Of a stretch of 64,000 nt of DNA, positions 47,600 to 59,844 are shown in pieces. The first letter of the stretch is position 1. Each line of letters starts with the position of its first letter. Source of the stretch: Epiperipatus broadwayi (lineage: Eukaryota; Onychophora; Udeonychophora; Euonychophora; Peripatidae); contig JAQFVV010006200.1 in the NCBI GenBank assembly GCA_028023455.1, positions 9,290,521 to 9,354,520 of the forward strand. Direction: 5' to 3'. Below the pieces are notes generated by a model. That model had not been told where the DNA came from, did not search any database, and worked only from the letters and a program-made list of their open reading frames with translations. The position numbers and the translations under genes were made by a program.

Positions 47600-48810
47600 T
47601 ATTGACTTTGCTTTGGAAAACTGCCTTTCTTCTTGATAGCTTTATAAATCTTAGTAATATTGGAATTCTTACCGTCTTTTTATCATCATTCTAAAGAAAT
47701 TTGATATCAAAATCTTGTCTAATGGTTGATTGGAGAAGATTAAATATGATCATAAATTATTGAAGAATGAACAAAAATCAATAATACGTAAAAATAATTT
47801 TTTTGTCTAATCTAAATCATTTAAAAATTGTATCAAAGGAACATAAACATGTTGAGAAATGTTGCATTTGGGAAAATACGATAAAGAAATTTGATGTCAA
47901 TATAGGACAACAATTCATCCAATATATTTTTCTAACACTTTTCTAGATGAATGGATTTACAATTCATTATATGACTATTGTGGGTATATCATTACTAATA
48001 GATCATTGTATGTTATTTGGATTATGTTAAGTATGTTCATCTGATCTCTTGCATCTAAATAGGTCAGCTACCTTTTTATCAAGCATAATGATTTTCTCAA
48101 TTATATCAAATCAGTTAGCTGGCAGTTAGGAAAATTGATGTCAAGTAGTTAATCATTACTTATTCTGCTAAGGTCTTTTATAAATTGTCAAAATAATTTA
48201 ACTTCAACTAGTTCAAAATTATTGCTTTTATTGTCTTGTGTATGCTAAAAGTTTTGATCCGATTCCCATAATTATGTTTTTATTAATATCTGCCATTGGT
48301 TTTACAATCAAAAGGTGCATTGTATGCCAAAAGAATTTTGAGAATGGAATTTAAAGCAAATAATTTAATTGAAAATTTATTGGTGATTAATTTACTAATT
48401 ATTTAATTGGTATCACTTATTGAATTACATAATAAAATACTAAGGAATTTTCTTGGAACAGCTGTAAACATTGATGGGAGATTTCTTGTGATAGAATTGG
48501 TCAGACTATTTTTGAAATTTTTTTAAGCATTTTTCAATAGTTAAAATATTAGGGATTTTTCTGTTGATTATCATGGCATCTTTGATATAGGCAAATATAT
48601 TTATCTATCTACTAGATTTTCAACAAATATTTCAGGAATAAAAGCATTAACCATTCTTAATAGTGAATCAATGTAGATAGTGAATAAAGTGGGGAAAAGA
48701 AGAGATCCTTGGAGAATTCCTTTTGTCATGTGAAATATTGTTGAGAGTCTTATGAAGTTTTTATTGTTACTAGACTATTTTTTTTAATTAATTAATAAAT
48801 AAGTTCACGT
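47600..48810 (-). mobile_element. LINE family E copy 2, 3' part
   Basis: The minus strand gives RT motif B as KGILQGSLLFPTLFTIYIDS (about 48720-48660) followed by NIFAYIKDAMII (about 48600-48560) where motif C should be, then LDKKVADLFRCKRSDE (about 48085-48030). Motif A of the same RT is on the far side of RTE copy 3 at about 52150. The lower boundary is approximate. Confidence 0.6.
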
Positions 48811-49091
48811 AAAGGCTTGGAGGCCTTAAAGGAACCGAGCAGGGCAAATTCCTAATGTCCACTCCATACGTTCTTGTCGTTGCAGCTGTTATTACTACGT
48901 GATTATTCATATAGTATACGAACATAGATGGGCTGCTCACCAACACGCATTAGCCAGCGTGGTAAGTTTATTGGCTTTTTACCTCTGAGTTTAAGATCAA
49001 GAAACACCATGGTCTTTGTTCTCAATGCCTGATAAGGCAGAATGAATGTTTGTGTAAATGATAAATATTTTTCCTATACATATATACAATT

Positions 49092-49502
49092 ATGACAGAC
49101 AAAAATAAAGCATGGCCCTTATTCCCAGGAGGCTGTAAAGTCACCAATCAAGGCAGCAGTTGGTGGCCGAAGGCAGAGGGTGCTAAGAATCCCCTGATTG
49201 CGAACGCAGGCTACCATTTGATGACGACTTTCTATTTAGGTACTTACAACTGCAGATCACTTTTAAGTGAAGGAAGATTGCAAGAATTAGAAGAAGAACT
49301 GTCTTATATTAAATGGGACATTATTGGACTTTGTGAAGTTAGAAGAAAAGGTGAAGAGCCAATTGATTTAAAAAGTGGACATATACTTTATTATAAAGGC
49401 ACAAATATTGGAAATACAAGTGGAGTAGGATTCATTATAAATAAAAAATGGAAGAACAATCTGTGGAGATTGATGGTGTATCGGACAGAGTGGCAAGATT
49501 AG
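49092..49502 (+). pseudogene. RTE copy 3, N-terminal endonuclease fragment
   Basis: ATG 49092 is the family start (MTDKNKAWPLFPGGCKV), matching the ATG at 15800 in copy 2. The fragment carries the first half of the endonuclease, including TYNCRSL, IIGLCEVRRKG with the catalytic glutamate region, and GVGFIINKKW. A frameshift after the NKKWKN text moves the rest to the frame that is open at 49448-49867. Confidence 0.85.
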
Positions 49503-49863
49503 TTATACAACTTAATAGCAGATACCAAATGCAGATAATTCAGGTTTATGCCCCAACAAGTTCTCATAGTGATGAAGTAGTAGAAGATTTTTATATGGAT
49601 GTACAAAAGGCTTTTGATCAGAGTAAACAACATTTTAAAATTGTTATGGGAGATTTTAATGCTAGAATTGGTAAACAAATGAAAGATGAAAGTGCTGTAG
49701 GCAATTTTGGTTATGGTAATAGAAATGAGAGAGGTCATAGACTTGTGGAGTTTGCAGAAAAAGAAAAACTTTATATTATGAATTTTTTTTTTTTGAGAAA
49801 AATGTTAAAAGAAAAGGGACATGGAAGCATCCAAATGAAGGTACAGCAGAACTGGATTATATT

Positions 49864-50631
49864 TTGACTAACAGGAAATACATATTTCAAGATTGTAATG
49901 CTCTTAATAAATTTAACACAGGAAGTGATCATCGATTAGTAAGGTGTAAGTTACGTGTTAATGTAAAACTAGAGAGACAAAAATTACTAAGAAAAACAAT
50001 ATTTACAGTTGATACTCCTAATATTCAGAAATATTCTAATGAATTTAAATTAGAACTTACAAATCGGTTTCAAGTATTAATAGATTTTGAACATGATTCA
50101 GATTTGAATGACCTTAATAGGAAAATAAACGATACACTTTTAAAAACTGCAACAAAGATAGCTGATAGAAAAAAGCAGCAATCGATCAGTAAAATTTCTA
50201 CTGAGATTAGAGAATTTATGAAAAAAAGAAGGAATATGAGGATATACAACAATGATGCATTAAAAAAGATTGAATATCTCGAATTTTGTAAAATGGTGCG
50301 GAAAAGAGTTGAAAATGATATAAGAAAGTATAATTGTGAACTAGCAAGGAAAGCTGTAGAAGAGAATAGAAGTCTAAAGAGTGTAAAACAACATTTTGGT
50401 ATTGGTAGGAAATTTATATCTGCAATAAGAAAAAAAGATGGCATTATTACTAAAAAGAGAGATGACATCATAAAATGTGTAGAAGACTTCTATCAAGAAT
50501 TATATAGTAATAAAGAACAAGTGCATCCTATACATATTATATCTTCCGAATTGCCCAGAATTTTAAATGAAGTGAGATATGCAATTAAATTTATGAAGAA
50601 AGGAAAGGCTCCAGGCAATATGGAATTTTAA
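49864..50631 (+). pseudogene. RTE copy 3, linker and RT N-terminal fragment
   Basis: This is the longest open piece of copy 3 (255 codons). It begins at the end of the endonuclease (FNTGSDHRLVRCKLRV), passes through a lysine-rich linker (KKRRNMRIYNN, RKRVENDIRKYN) and ends at the start of RT (FMKKGKAPGN). A small deletion near 50620 ends the frame where copy 2 continues as NDGILIDVLKE. Confidence 0.85.
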
Positions 50632-51414
50632 TTGATATATTAAAAGAAGCAGGTGAAGAAACAGAAAAAATATTAGCAAAGTTATATACCAAATGTCTAA
50701 ATGATAAAGATGTACTGGATGATTGGAAGAATGCAGTAATAATATTAATATTTAAAAAAGGTGATAAAGAAGATATTAGAAATTACAGACCTATCAGCCT
50801 TTTATCAGTTTTATATAAAATTTTTACCAAGATAATTACAACTTGTCTACAGAGAACATTGGATTTTCACCAACCAAGAGAACAAGCTGGATTTAAAAGT
50901 GGTTTTAGTACAGTAGATCATATCCAGGTATTGAGAGAAGTTATAGAAAGGACAAATGAATATGAGTTGTCATTATGTTTTGGATTTGTAGATTATGAAA
51001 AGGCATTTGATTCTATAAACATTTCTTCAGTGATTAAAGCATTGGATCATTAAGGTATAGATCCAGGATATTGTCATATTTTAAAGAATATTTATAAAAA
51101 TGCAACAGCAACAATTAGATTATATCATGATACTGGGAAAGTCAATATTGAGAAAGGTGTAAACAGGGTGACTCCATATCTCCAAAACTTTTTACAGCAG
51201 TGCTGCAAGAAGTATTTTGTGGATTAAAATGGGAAACTAAAGCAGTGAAAGTAAATGGAGATTATTTAAGTCATTTAGATTTCGCAGATGATGTAGTTGT
51301 TTTTTCAAATAATGCTTCAGAGCTGCAGGAAATGTTGCAGGAGTTATCAGATGAAAGTAGGACTAAAGATAAATGTTAAAAAGACTATAAAGATTTAATC
51401 GATTTGCTCAAAAT

Positions 51415-51966
51415 ATGAAAATAAAGATTGATTATGATAAATTAGAAGAAGTTAACAGTTACAAATACCTTGGTCAGATAATTAATACAGATGGAAACAT
51501 AATGGAGGAAATTAATCATAGAATTAAACTTGGTTGGAGTGCTTTTGGTAGAAATAACTTGATACTAAAAGGAAATATGCCTATGTGTTTGAAAAGGAAG
51601 GTTTTTAACAAATGTGTTTTACCAGTTCTTACTTATGGATCTGAGACTTGGACACTTAATAGAAGAGCAATACAGAGGCTTCAGATCACTCAAAGAAGTA
51701 TGGAAAGATGTATGTTGGGAGTAACAAGCAGAAATCGAAACCGCAATGTATGGGTAAGAGAACAAACAGGTGTTACTGACCTCATTGAAAAAATTAAAAG
51801 ATTGAAGTGGAGTTGGGCTGGAGATATTGCTAGAAGAGATGATAATAGGTGGACAATTGAAATTTTAAACTGGATTCTGAGACATTGTAAAAGACCCAGA
51901 AAGAGACCACATGTGAGATGGATGGATGAAATAAGAAAGTGTGCAGGGGTGGTGTGGAGAAGCTAA
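51415..51966 (+). pseudogene. RTE copy 3, C-terminal fragment
   Basis: The fragment holds the thumb and C-terminal region: YKYLGQIINTDGN, NKCVLPVLTYGSETWTL, RSMERCMLGV, GVTDLIEKIKRLKWSWAGD and RPRKRPHVRWMDEIRKCAG. This text is diagnostic of RTE-clade LINEs. It ends within 90 bases of the TGATGA-type tail. Confidence 0.88.
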
Positions 51967-52057
51967 AGATCGGAGAAGATGGATTAAACTTGGAGAGACC
52001 TTCATCCTGCAGTGGATTGATAATGGTTGAAGATGATAATGATGATGAAGAAAGGCT

Positions 52058-54350
52058 ATATTTTCTGGAATAATATTAAGTATTTGTTTAACTAGATAAT
52101 GAAGATCAATATTGTCAAAGATGCTTTTGAAATCAATCTTTATAGTGGTCACAACTGACAGACCAATTTGTTTCATATTTGTTACAACTTCATGGTATTC
52201 TGAGATTGCATGATGAATTTGTGTTCCAGAAATAGAATAATGGATAGGCAGTAGTGTTATATTAAAAGAGATTGGATTTTACCTAACAATATTTTAGCAA
52301 ATATAGCATATATATCTTCAATTGTTATAGGACTTGAGTCATAGTGGACTGATAATATTAGGATTTTTCATTATTATAACTGATTCATCTATATAATTTA
52401 TAGTTAATGAATTAAAGAAATTTGTCAAATGATTGACCATTATGGATTTATATAAGTAAAATGTAATGTTTGAAAATCCTAATGTCATTGCAGGTTTTAG
52501 ATTATCTAGTTATTTAATTAACGTTTTCAAGGGATATCAAAGGAGGTTTGAATCGAGCCTGGATTTTTCAGCCAATCCCAAGATGATAGGTTATTATCAG
52601 AATATAATTGTTTGAAATATTTCAAATTGCCCGATTTATCTGATTTCCCATTAGAATCTCACCATCTTGTTCTTTTGATGTTAGAATTCCTTTCTGGTAA
52701 TATCTTATTGGCATATTTAATAGATATACAGACAAACTTATTAGATGAACCCAATTATATTTTTATATTTTAGTGTATATCTTTTATAATGATATATAAT
52801 TTATTATATTAATTTTTTAGTATGTTGGTTTTGACCATTGTTAACTGATAATTTTTTTTAATATCAGATTTTTTTCATAAGATATCATGCATGATTTGAT
52901 TGGAATATTATTTGAAGATCTTTCAATAATTAATTTGATAGCTGGATTAAAAATTTTATAAATTTTTTTTAGCTTTTTAAGTTAAAGGCATTAATAATAA
53001 CTTTTGACAGATTATTAGTATTCAGTTGTAAATTAAATGGTTTTTTACCTTAACGGTGTAGTAATGCTTGTTCCTTTTATAATGTTTAGTGTTAAATTCA
53101 ATTCCTTCATATTATGATCAATGAAAAACACTGTTGTGGTAACGCTTTGAGAGTTTCGCCAGAAATTAGGCAAGAAGACAATGGTCATTTATTGTTGATG
53201 AACTGCTGCTTGAAAATAGGTATGCATTTTTTGGAAAATATCTTGAGACTTACATATCATGAGATAAGATTTGAAATACAGGCATTCCTATACCTGGAAC
53301 TTAATTGTAAATATAGGGGATTTGAACTCAGACTTTCAAGCAACCTTCAACTATCCACACTATCTCATACTACTGATATACATGTCTGTGGTCATGTGTA
53401 TCAGTGGTATGCGATAGTGGGAATAGTTGAAGGTGGCTTGAAAGTCTGAGTTCAAATCCCCTATATATCATGAGATAATAAATATTGATTTAATTCCCTA
53501 GGGAAATGTTGCATTTAACTGTTGAAATTATCCATTATGATGCAACATGGTTTAGTGATTGGTAATATTGTATTTGCTTAATTATTTTTCTAATTTCTTT
53601 TTCACTCTGGTAAGAATTTTAATATTTGAAATACCCAAAAATATATTTTTTATGCTTCAAGTATTGTTATTGACCCAAATATTTTTTCTGTATTGATTAT
53701 GATAGAAACGTCTTTTGCAGAATAATTATTTAAAAAAAGAAATGATATATCAATAGTTAGATAACATTTTAAAGATAATTGTACTTAGTATTGTGATTGA
53801 ATTTTGTTTCAATAATTACTAATATGTCAAAAGGCATTATATCAAAGAACTTGATGAATTTATGTGCTTCAGACCAGATATTTAGCCTTCTTAAAGTTTG
53901 CAAATTTTATATCATTTACTAGATATGATATGAGATGTGTATATTTATTTCTTGTGTCATCAATAGGATTGATTGATTATTTTTGTTTTGTCAACCTTTT
54001 TTTTATAGAATTGATTTGTCTTTCTTGTGAAAATGATCTCTTCTTCAGATGACAGTTTAGATTATGGTGTATTTGGTCCGTTAGGAGGGTTTATTGATTT
54101 CTTTGACTTTAATTGGACTATGGAAGTACTTGAATTGGCACTCAAATCTTTCTATTTATTGATTTGTTGTAACTTTAGTTTTGCTTTTAGTAAAATAAAT
54201 AGTATAGGACAAATTGCTATTATCAAATTGTTTTAACTTTTTTGTACTTTTCCAACATTCTAACTCCATGCAATAGTTCTTAGTATGAAACTCTGTATTA
54301 GTGTTCCCTTTGCTTGAGATTATGATTTTTTTTAAGGGCCATGGGAACAT
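52058..54350 (-). mobile_element. LINE family E copy 2, 5' part
   Basis: On the minus strand, running down from 54350, there is endonuclease-like text, with CCIIMDNFNS at about 53550 where LINE endonucleases have GDFN. An RT lead-in follows (HHAISEYHEVV, about 52215). RT motif A, KIDFKSIFDNIDLHYL (about 52150-52105), then runs directly into RTE copy 3. Removing that insertion and one AAAGGCT joins it to motif B at 48720. An F2 foldback (53268-53464) is a second insertion in this element. Confidence 0.6.
53268..53464 (-). mobile_element. Foldback family F2, short copy: tRNA-like inverted repeat
   Basis: Flanked by the 14-bp direct repeat ATATCATGAGATAA (53254-53267 and 53465-53478). Two 73-base arms (53312-53384 and 53393-53465) are inverted repeats around an 8-base loop. 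Each arm, read outwards, resembles a tRNA: an A-box-like GTATCAGTGGTATG and a B-box GAGTTCAAATCCCC about 50 bases later. On the minus strand the element ends with CTGTATTTCAAAT, shared with the 59398 copy. Long target duplications indicate reverse-transcription-type insertion. Confidence 0.88.
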
Positions 54351-55543
54351 TGCCCAATTTTGTCCTGGAGACCATAAACATAACCTTTATTTATAGGACA
54401 TTTTACACAATATGCTCTGATTTGTAGCATTTAAAATATTCAAGCAATCTTTCTTTAATAAATATGCACTGTGCATGGGAATCTATAAATTATGGGTATG
54501 TATGCCATGTCTTTGGCTTTATTTTTTCCTATTTTTAAATTAAAATCAAAACTATTTATTAGATTTGTTATCAATTTTAATCATTGCAAGTTGTATAGCT
54601 GTCGTATTTTGTATTTTCTTTGGGAAAAGTTTATTAGTCAAAACGCATAGGTAAATGAATTATTTTTCCAGAAATTACAGGATTTGGGTCTTTTGAAACA
54701 CAGTAAATTTTATTTCCATTTAACATTTGAATAAGTTTTCCACTTTCATTTTTTTGTTGTTATTGTTAGATGTATAATTGTGAAAAATCTTTTGAGGATA
54801 AAAGAGAAACAAAATATCGATTAGATCGAATTTATTTAAAGCTTCAACATAATCTAAGTATGAAGAATGAACAAATAAAAGTTCTTTAGACATCATATCA
54901 ACATTTCAGGAATCTTCACATTATTAAATGTTTTACACCGATAGTTATTTAGTATTTATTAATTTGAAGGTAACTTTTTTTTTCAACTTGCACTGGGTAT
55001 GATTGATCCAAAAGATTTGATCAGTTTTTTTTTAATTTATTATTTTATTGTCTTGAAAATCTATGTTGTTTTAATTCTTTATGTATAATCGGCTTTTTCC
55101 TTTTCAGATGTTTTTCAAATATTGGTTATGATTTTTCATTTCAATGAAAGAGTTATTATTTTTATCTTCATTTTTTGCAGTAATTAATTTTTCTCTTCTA
55201 TATAAATTTTTTTTATGTTTTCATCTTGGTATTGATGCTTTTGATGTTTATAAAGTTTTTATAAGTATTTTAATGTATGTTGTTCACTGAGGCTATATAT
55301 GTAAGACAGTCTAGTTTTTTTCATAAAAAGTTTTATCTCGTGTTTGAATTGAGAGTATTTCATTTACTTAATAAACCAGTGCTGGGTTATTAATTTAGTG
55401 TATTACATAATATTAACTGCAGAGAAAAGTTTATATATATTATAACCAATGAAAACTACAACGAGATAATAATGATAATGGCAAAAATATCTATAGAAGG
55501 ACAATACAACATTTAGCCAAAATTATAAATATATTAGGCTAAT
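54351..55543. other. AT-rich non-coding stretch
   Basis: No gene or repeat recognised. Confidence 0.5.
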
Positions 55544-56166
55544 CTCAGTTCAGCATCTATACTTCTTGGTGTCTTTGTTTCTTTAATAACCACAATCACC
55601 ATAATCCTTTTGGGCATGATTGGAATTAAACTATTAACATATGATCACCATTTCTTATGCTTTCACACACTATTTTTCACAGAGACAAAACTATCCATAT
55701 AGTAGTGCCACTCAGTGCAAGCCAGAGTTATCAATCCTGCCCAATAGGATTATGGTGAAAGTGGTTATTAAAGAAACAAAGACACCAAAAAGTATAGATG
55801 CTGAACTGAGTTCAGATCTATACAACTATACAAGCTAATGAGCTTACCTTGAAAACATTATTGGGTTTTTATTTTGGACTCAAAGTTTTATAGTTAGCTA
55901 GAAAAGTAAAAACTGGCTGCTGGAGGGTTGCATTAGATCCTAAGATCTAGGAGGAGTGCTCTCAGATCCAAAGCACCTCATTGATGAAAGCCACAAGCTA
56001 GAAACTAGTCTGGGAATGTTGGATGAGTGGACACTAGATAGGGATTTTATGCACAAACCTGCCTGGATCCATTGATTACTCAGAGTTGCACTGAGTGGTG
56101 CTACTATATGGAAAGTTTTGTCTCTGTGAAAACTAGCTTGTGTAAGCATAAAGAATTGTGATGGTT
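55544..56166. mobile_element. Foldback family F1, compound copy
   Basis: Outer inverted ends of about 90-100 bases (55647-55737 and 56065-56166) start ACCAT, then TTCACAGAGACAAAAC, and include GTAGTGCCACT. Inside lies an internal segment shared with the 19691 copy (GGTTATTAAAGAAACAAAG, GAACTGAGTTCAGA). Part of that segment (55739-55810) is repeated in inverted orientation outside the left end at 55544-55615, 72 bases with few differences. So two inverted repeats overlap out of register. The 82-codon minus frame is incidental. Confidence 0.85.
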
Positions 56167-57559
56167 TGAACATCAATGCACTTTTCATACTAGGAATGGA
56201 TTTTTGTAACTTTCTTTTTCTATGGTAGAGATATACTCATGCAAATGAATTATCCGTTCTTGCTAAGGAAGTAGAAACTATTAGTGTTTGGTCATTTTGT
56301 AATCTTTTATAATAAGAAGAGTATTATTTTTTTACTGGCAAATAGTTTGTTGTATTTCAGTTTACTATGTAAAGTTGCATTAAAAGTGCATTGTTTGGCT
56401 ATGCGTCCCCTTGTATAATAATCTGCTCTAAATTCATGTGTTCATCTGTTAGTCAAGCATATTCTGATCTAAATTAATTATCTCAGCTATTTATGACTTT
56501 GTCATTATTATTTTTCAAAAATGTTTCCCCTCGATCTCAAGCTGTCTGCCTCCAAATTCATATTATCTTTTTTAATTAATCAATTTTTATATTACGTCAA
56601 AAGACGAGAGTGAGAAAAAAATATGTTGTCTTTAAAATTTGAATTCATCTTAAAAACAGACCAAATTTAATAACTTTTGATTTAATATTTTAATTTTATT
56701 AACTTCAGTTTGTTTTCCCCCCTCTTTTAAAATAAGCAACTTTCAATCCTTTTTCTTTTCTCATTAATACAATTAGGATACTCTTAAAATTAACTGATTG
56801 TTAGTTAATTATTATGGTAAGATTTTCACTTTTATCCAAAGAGAAATAGAATAATTAAAAGATGGATTGACACATTCTAATATAATGACCTGAACTAAAT
56901 TCATCTTTCTTTACTTCAACCCATATACTTTTAGTATTGCCTTGCTTTTAATTTGTAGCTACTTACAAAGGGTACATTATCCAATAAGCAAATCAAAAGG
57001 TTTTCAATGACATTGCTAAAAACTTTGAACTGTTCAGATCAATATGTCATTAATAATGGTGAATAAAAGCAATATATGAAAAATTTGATATGGTATTAAT
57101 TTTTATAATGCCCTGAATGTTTTGATATGGCAGATTGATGGAGTTTATCATGCCCATTTCCCTTACTTTTGGTGCTCAAATCTTTTAAGGACCACTAAGC
57201 AAAAAGTTAGTTAATTGAGATAAATGAATGAGTCTTTCTGCATTCTACCCTGCAATAGCATGAGAAAAGAATGTTTCTACATAAAAACCAGACTTCATAA
57301 GATGGTAAATTTTCATAACTAAGATCACTACATCCAAGCAACATGAAATAAACTTAATATACCCATAACTCTGTTAGATTACATAAAACAAAGATCTTTA
57401 TTTTGATTATGAAGTTCTTGTTATTTTCAGCAGAGCTTCTTGCAGATAATAGAAACATTTCAGTTCCAAGAAAAATTAAAGGTAAAAAAAATAATATATT
57501 AGAAATATGAGTTTTACAATGGCAATGTAAACAAATCCATAAAATCTATATATTTAACA
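56167..57559. other. AT-rich non-coding stretch
   Basis: No gene or repeat recognised. Confidence 0.5.
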
Positions 57560-57719
57560 CGATGGTCTATTCTATTTATTTGATATTTTGCTAAACATTC
57601 TTTTAACTTCTTCAGCAAATTTTTCTTTATGAAAGACTTCAATATTTTGTCTAATTGTAGGTCTCCATTATATTCTATCCTCAACAGTTTTATTTATTTA
57701 ATAAATGAATTTTTTTTTA
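57560..57719 (-). mobile_element. LINE family G, C-terminal end
   Basis: On the minus strand TVEDRI, a stop, then WRPTIRQNIEVFHKEKFAEE and VKRMFSK fits the extreme C-terminus of many LINEs (AxDRxxWR followed by a charged helix). The rest of the element is at 58600-59950, beyond a Jockey-like insertion. Confidence 0.5.
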
Positions 57720-58600
57720 AAAAAAGTAACTTAAAAAAATATCATAAAGAGAGTTTAGAGACTCCAATCAGGAAATATATTCATTAGTGAATTTATTCAA
57801 TTCTGACACTATACTTATACATTTGACAGTTATTGACTATATGTTTCATGGATTTGTTTCTTCATAACTATATAGTAAGTGATTAAATTTCATTTATGAT
57901 GCAAATATATACAATGATTATGAATTATTCTGAATCTGTTGATGAGGTTCTAGTAATGTTTAGGAAGATGAAATTCAAATGGGTTTACTGTTAGATTTGG
58001 TAAAAGAAATTTGTTTGGAATTCTCCATTGGTTATACCATAATTCTTCAGTTGTAGATTCATGACTAAATTTTCAGAAAGAATATCTTGGTTTAAGACAA
58101 ATCTTTAATGGTGAAACTATCTTGATACTGGCAATCTACCTAACAGTAATTTAAAACATTTTCTATGAAACAACTTCCCTTCTTACATCAGTAAAGAAAT
58201 ATGTGAAAGAACTCAAAGTAAGTGTAAAAAGGGGAAGATTTGAGTGCATTAGTAATATTTTTCATGGTAATATTTGTAAAGCAAAAAGTTTAGTGTAGTC
58301 ACTTTTTATCTAAATAGTATTAAGGAAACCAATTATAACTAGCATCACAATCCCAAGTAGTATTGGACATTTCCATGTATTGTTTTAGATGTAACTTTAG
58401 ATAAACAAGTAAAATATGTTGGATTACAATCCAAAGTTATTAAAATAAGTTGTCAAAGATAAAACTTGTTCACATAAACTTCATCCCAGTCTAAACCCAC
58501 TCTAATCTACAGAAAGATGTCTCTCAACTATTAGTAAAATTCTTATATGATTCTTTTAAATAGCTAATAGGGAACACAAACTAGTGATATTAGGCAATAA
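57720..58600 (-). mobile_element. Jockey-like LINE fragment, decayed, minus strand
   Basis: Minus-strand text includes a YRPISLL-like stretch (about 58590), then VERHLSVD and SGFRLGKSLCEQVLSLT (about 58530-58450), matching the EQAGFRPGKS box seen in the copy at 27900. Later parts are poorly preserved. Both ends are approximate. It separates the two pieces of LINE family G. Confidence 0.5.
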
Positions 58601-59018
58601 TGTTTTGTATTGTCATTGGATTTGGTTTAATAACTGATATAATTTTGCTACTCTATGAAAATCGTAACTTTTACACTTCTTTAGAGTGACTGAGATAATT
58701 AAGATAAAAAAAAGTTTTTCTCCCCAATGAAATGATGTTCAAAATCCAACATAAAATAGTTTTAAGGAAATTTTGTACTGCTCATTCATTTTTTATATAC
58801 AATCCAATAAAGATGTGGTTTTACAGTAAAAAACCTGTAATATCACACCCAGCAAGCTGATTGGTCTTACGATCTTGCCATTGTATTTATAGAATTTTAT
58901 GAAGCATCTTTAAATGAAATTTTTCTAATGGCTATGTTACATCAAGTGTCCAAGTCTCACTTTCATACAACAAGTTATATAAAATAAGAGTTTTGAAAAC
59001 AATTAATTTAGTTACAAT

Positions 59019-59130
59019 AGTTTTTTTTTTTCTCAGGTGTCACAGCATCAGCCGGGAAGCGAACCCGCTAACCCGGGACAACTGCTTTTTAAAGCAGCTT
59101 CCGCTGACCTCTCGACCACCAATACTTGAC
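59019..59130 (-). mobile_element. Short tRNA-derived SINE, second copy
   Basis: The minus strand reads GTCAAGTATTGGTGGTCGAG (A-box AGAGGTCAGCGG), an anticodon-like stem CTGCT with AGCAG, then AGCGGGTTCGCTTCCCGG (B-box), GATGCTGTGACACCTGAG and an A-run. Head and tail match the copy at 8953. The head with GGTCGAGAGGTC looks like a class II (Leu or Ser) tRNA. A possible target repeat is TAACTAAA on each side, not at the exact edges. A tRNA gene proper is unlikely because of the shared tail and A-run. Confidence 0.8.
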
Positions 59131-59397
59131 TTTAGTTAGTCCTATTGATGTAATGGAATATTTGTTAAAAACAATAACCTATTAAAATTTGTGTTGAATC
59201 TCATTGAAATCAACCTTTTTACTTATCAAGATATTTAAATTGGTTTATATGCCCAAGCTGATAACCATCCAAGCTAAAAGTTGCGGATGATTCCTCTTCC
59301 ATCATTAGATAAAAAAGGAATTTGAGTTTTTTGAAGATTAATTGCTAAACCAAAGTTTTTATAATTGCATTCAAAATATTAAGTATATTCTGTAGAT

Positions 59398-59844
59398 ATT
59401 TGAAATACAGGCACTCTTCACATACCTGGAGCCTAATTGTAAATATAGGGGATTTGAACTCAAACTTTCATGCATCCTTCAACTATCCATACTATCTTAT
59501 ATCACTAATACACATGACCACATACATGTAGAAAAGAGAAATAATCACCAATATACATATTTCATGCTAAACCAGCACTCATCAGTTGGTCTAGATTATC
59601 ATCACCCACACACACATATATAATTAGCACTCAGTATATATTAAGATAAAAAATCTTCATACCTTACTGGACAGGCTTCAATCCACTCCAACTCTTCAAC
59701 CATCCATACCATTGAAAATCTGATGATGCAAAACCCAAATCCCATGCTGATGCCAATATTATTAATCTTTTCTACATGTATGTGGTCATGTGTATCAGTG
59801 GTATGAGATAGTACAGATAGTTGAAGGATGCTTGAAAGTTTGTG
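59398..59844 (-). mobile_element. Foldback family F2, long copy
   Basis: Flanked by a perfect 12-bp direct repeat TATTCTGTAGAT (59386-59397 and 59845-59856). Arms at 59461-59536 and 59767-59844 are inverted repeats (TTCAACTATC, ACTAATACACATGACCACAT and TACATGTAGAAAAG, in reverse on the right). The 230-base interior matches the copy at 33258. Removing the element and one repeat restores LINE family G text across the site (NNLQN then ILNILNAI). The left outer part TGAAATACAGGC to TAATTGTAAATATAGGGG matches the copy at 53268. Confidence 0.92.

Larger units (their letters stand above)
48818..52050 (+). mobile_element. RTE-type LINE, copy 3, nearly full length, best-preserved
   Basis: This 3.23-kb copy starts like copy 2 (TGGAGGCCTTAAAGGAACCG) and ends in an ATGATAATGATGATGA tail. 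It is flanked by the 7-bp direct repeat AAAGGCT (48811-48817 and 52051-52057). The protein starts at ATG 49092. Endonuclease landmarks: GTYNCRSLLSEGRL, ECEVRRKGEE-like CEVRR, GDFNARIG (49650), DYILTNR and DHRLVR (49928). RT landmarks: KKGKAPGN, QAGFKSGFSTVDHIQ (50880), motif A FVDYEKAFDSI (50985), motif B QGDSISPKLF (51165) and motif C FADD (51281-51292), with both aspartates intact. The C-terminus has RRAIQRLQITQRSMER and RPRKRPHVRWMDEI. Frameshifts at about 49480, 49790, 50620, 51165 and 51380, and a stop at 51052, disable it. Confidence 0.93.

Noticed and set aside
51865-52176. 103-codon minus-strand frame as a single protein
   Set aside because: It is a chimera: its first part is the E-family RT (KIDFKSIFD), the rest is antisense of the RTE tail.
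59035-59125. A functional class II tRNA gene on the minus strand
   Set aside because: The head shares its tail and A-run with the SINE at 8953, so it is an element copy.
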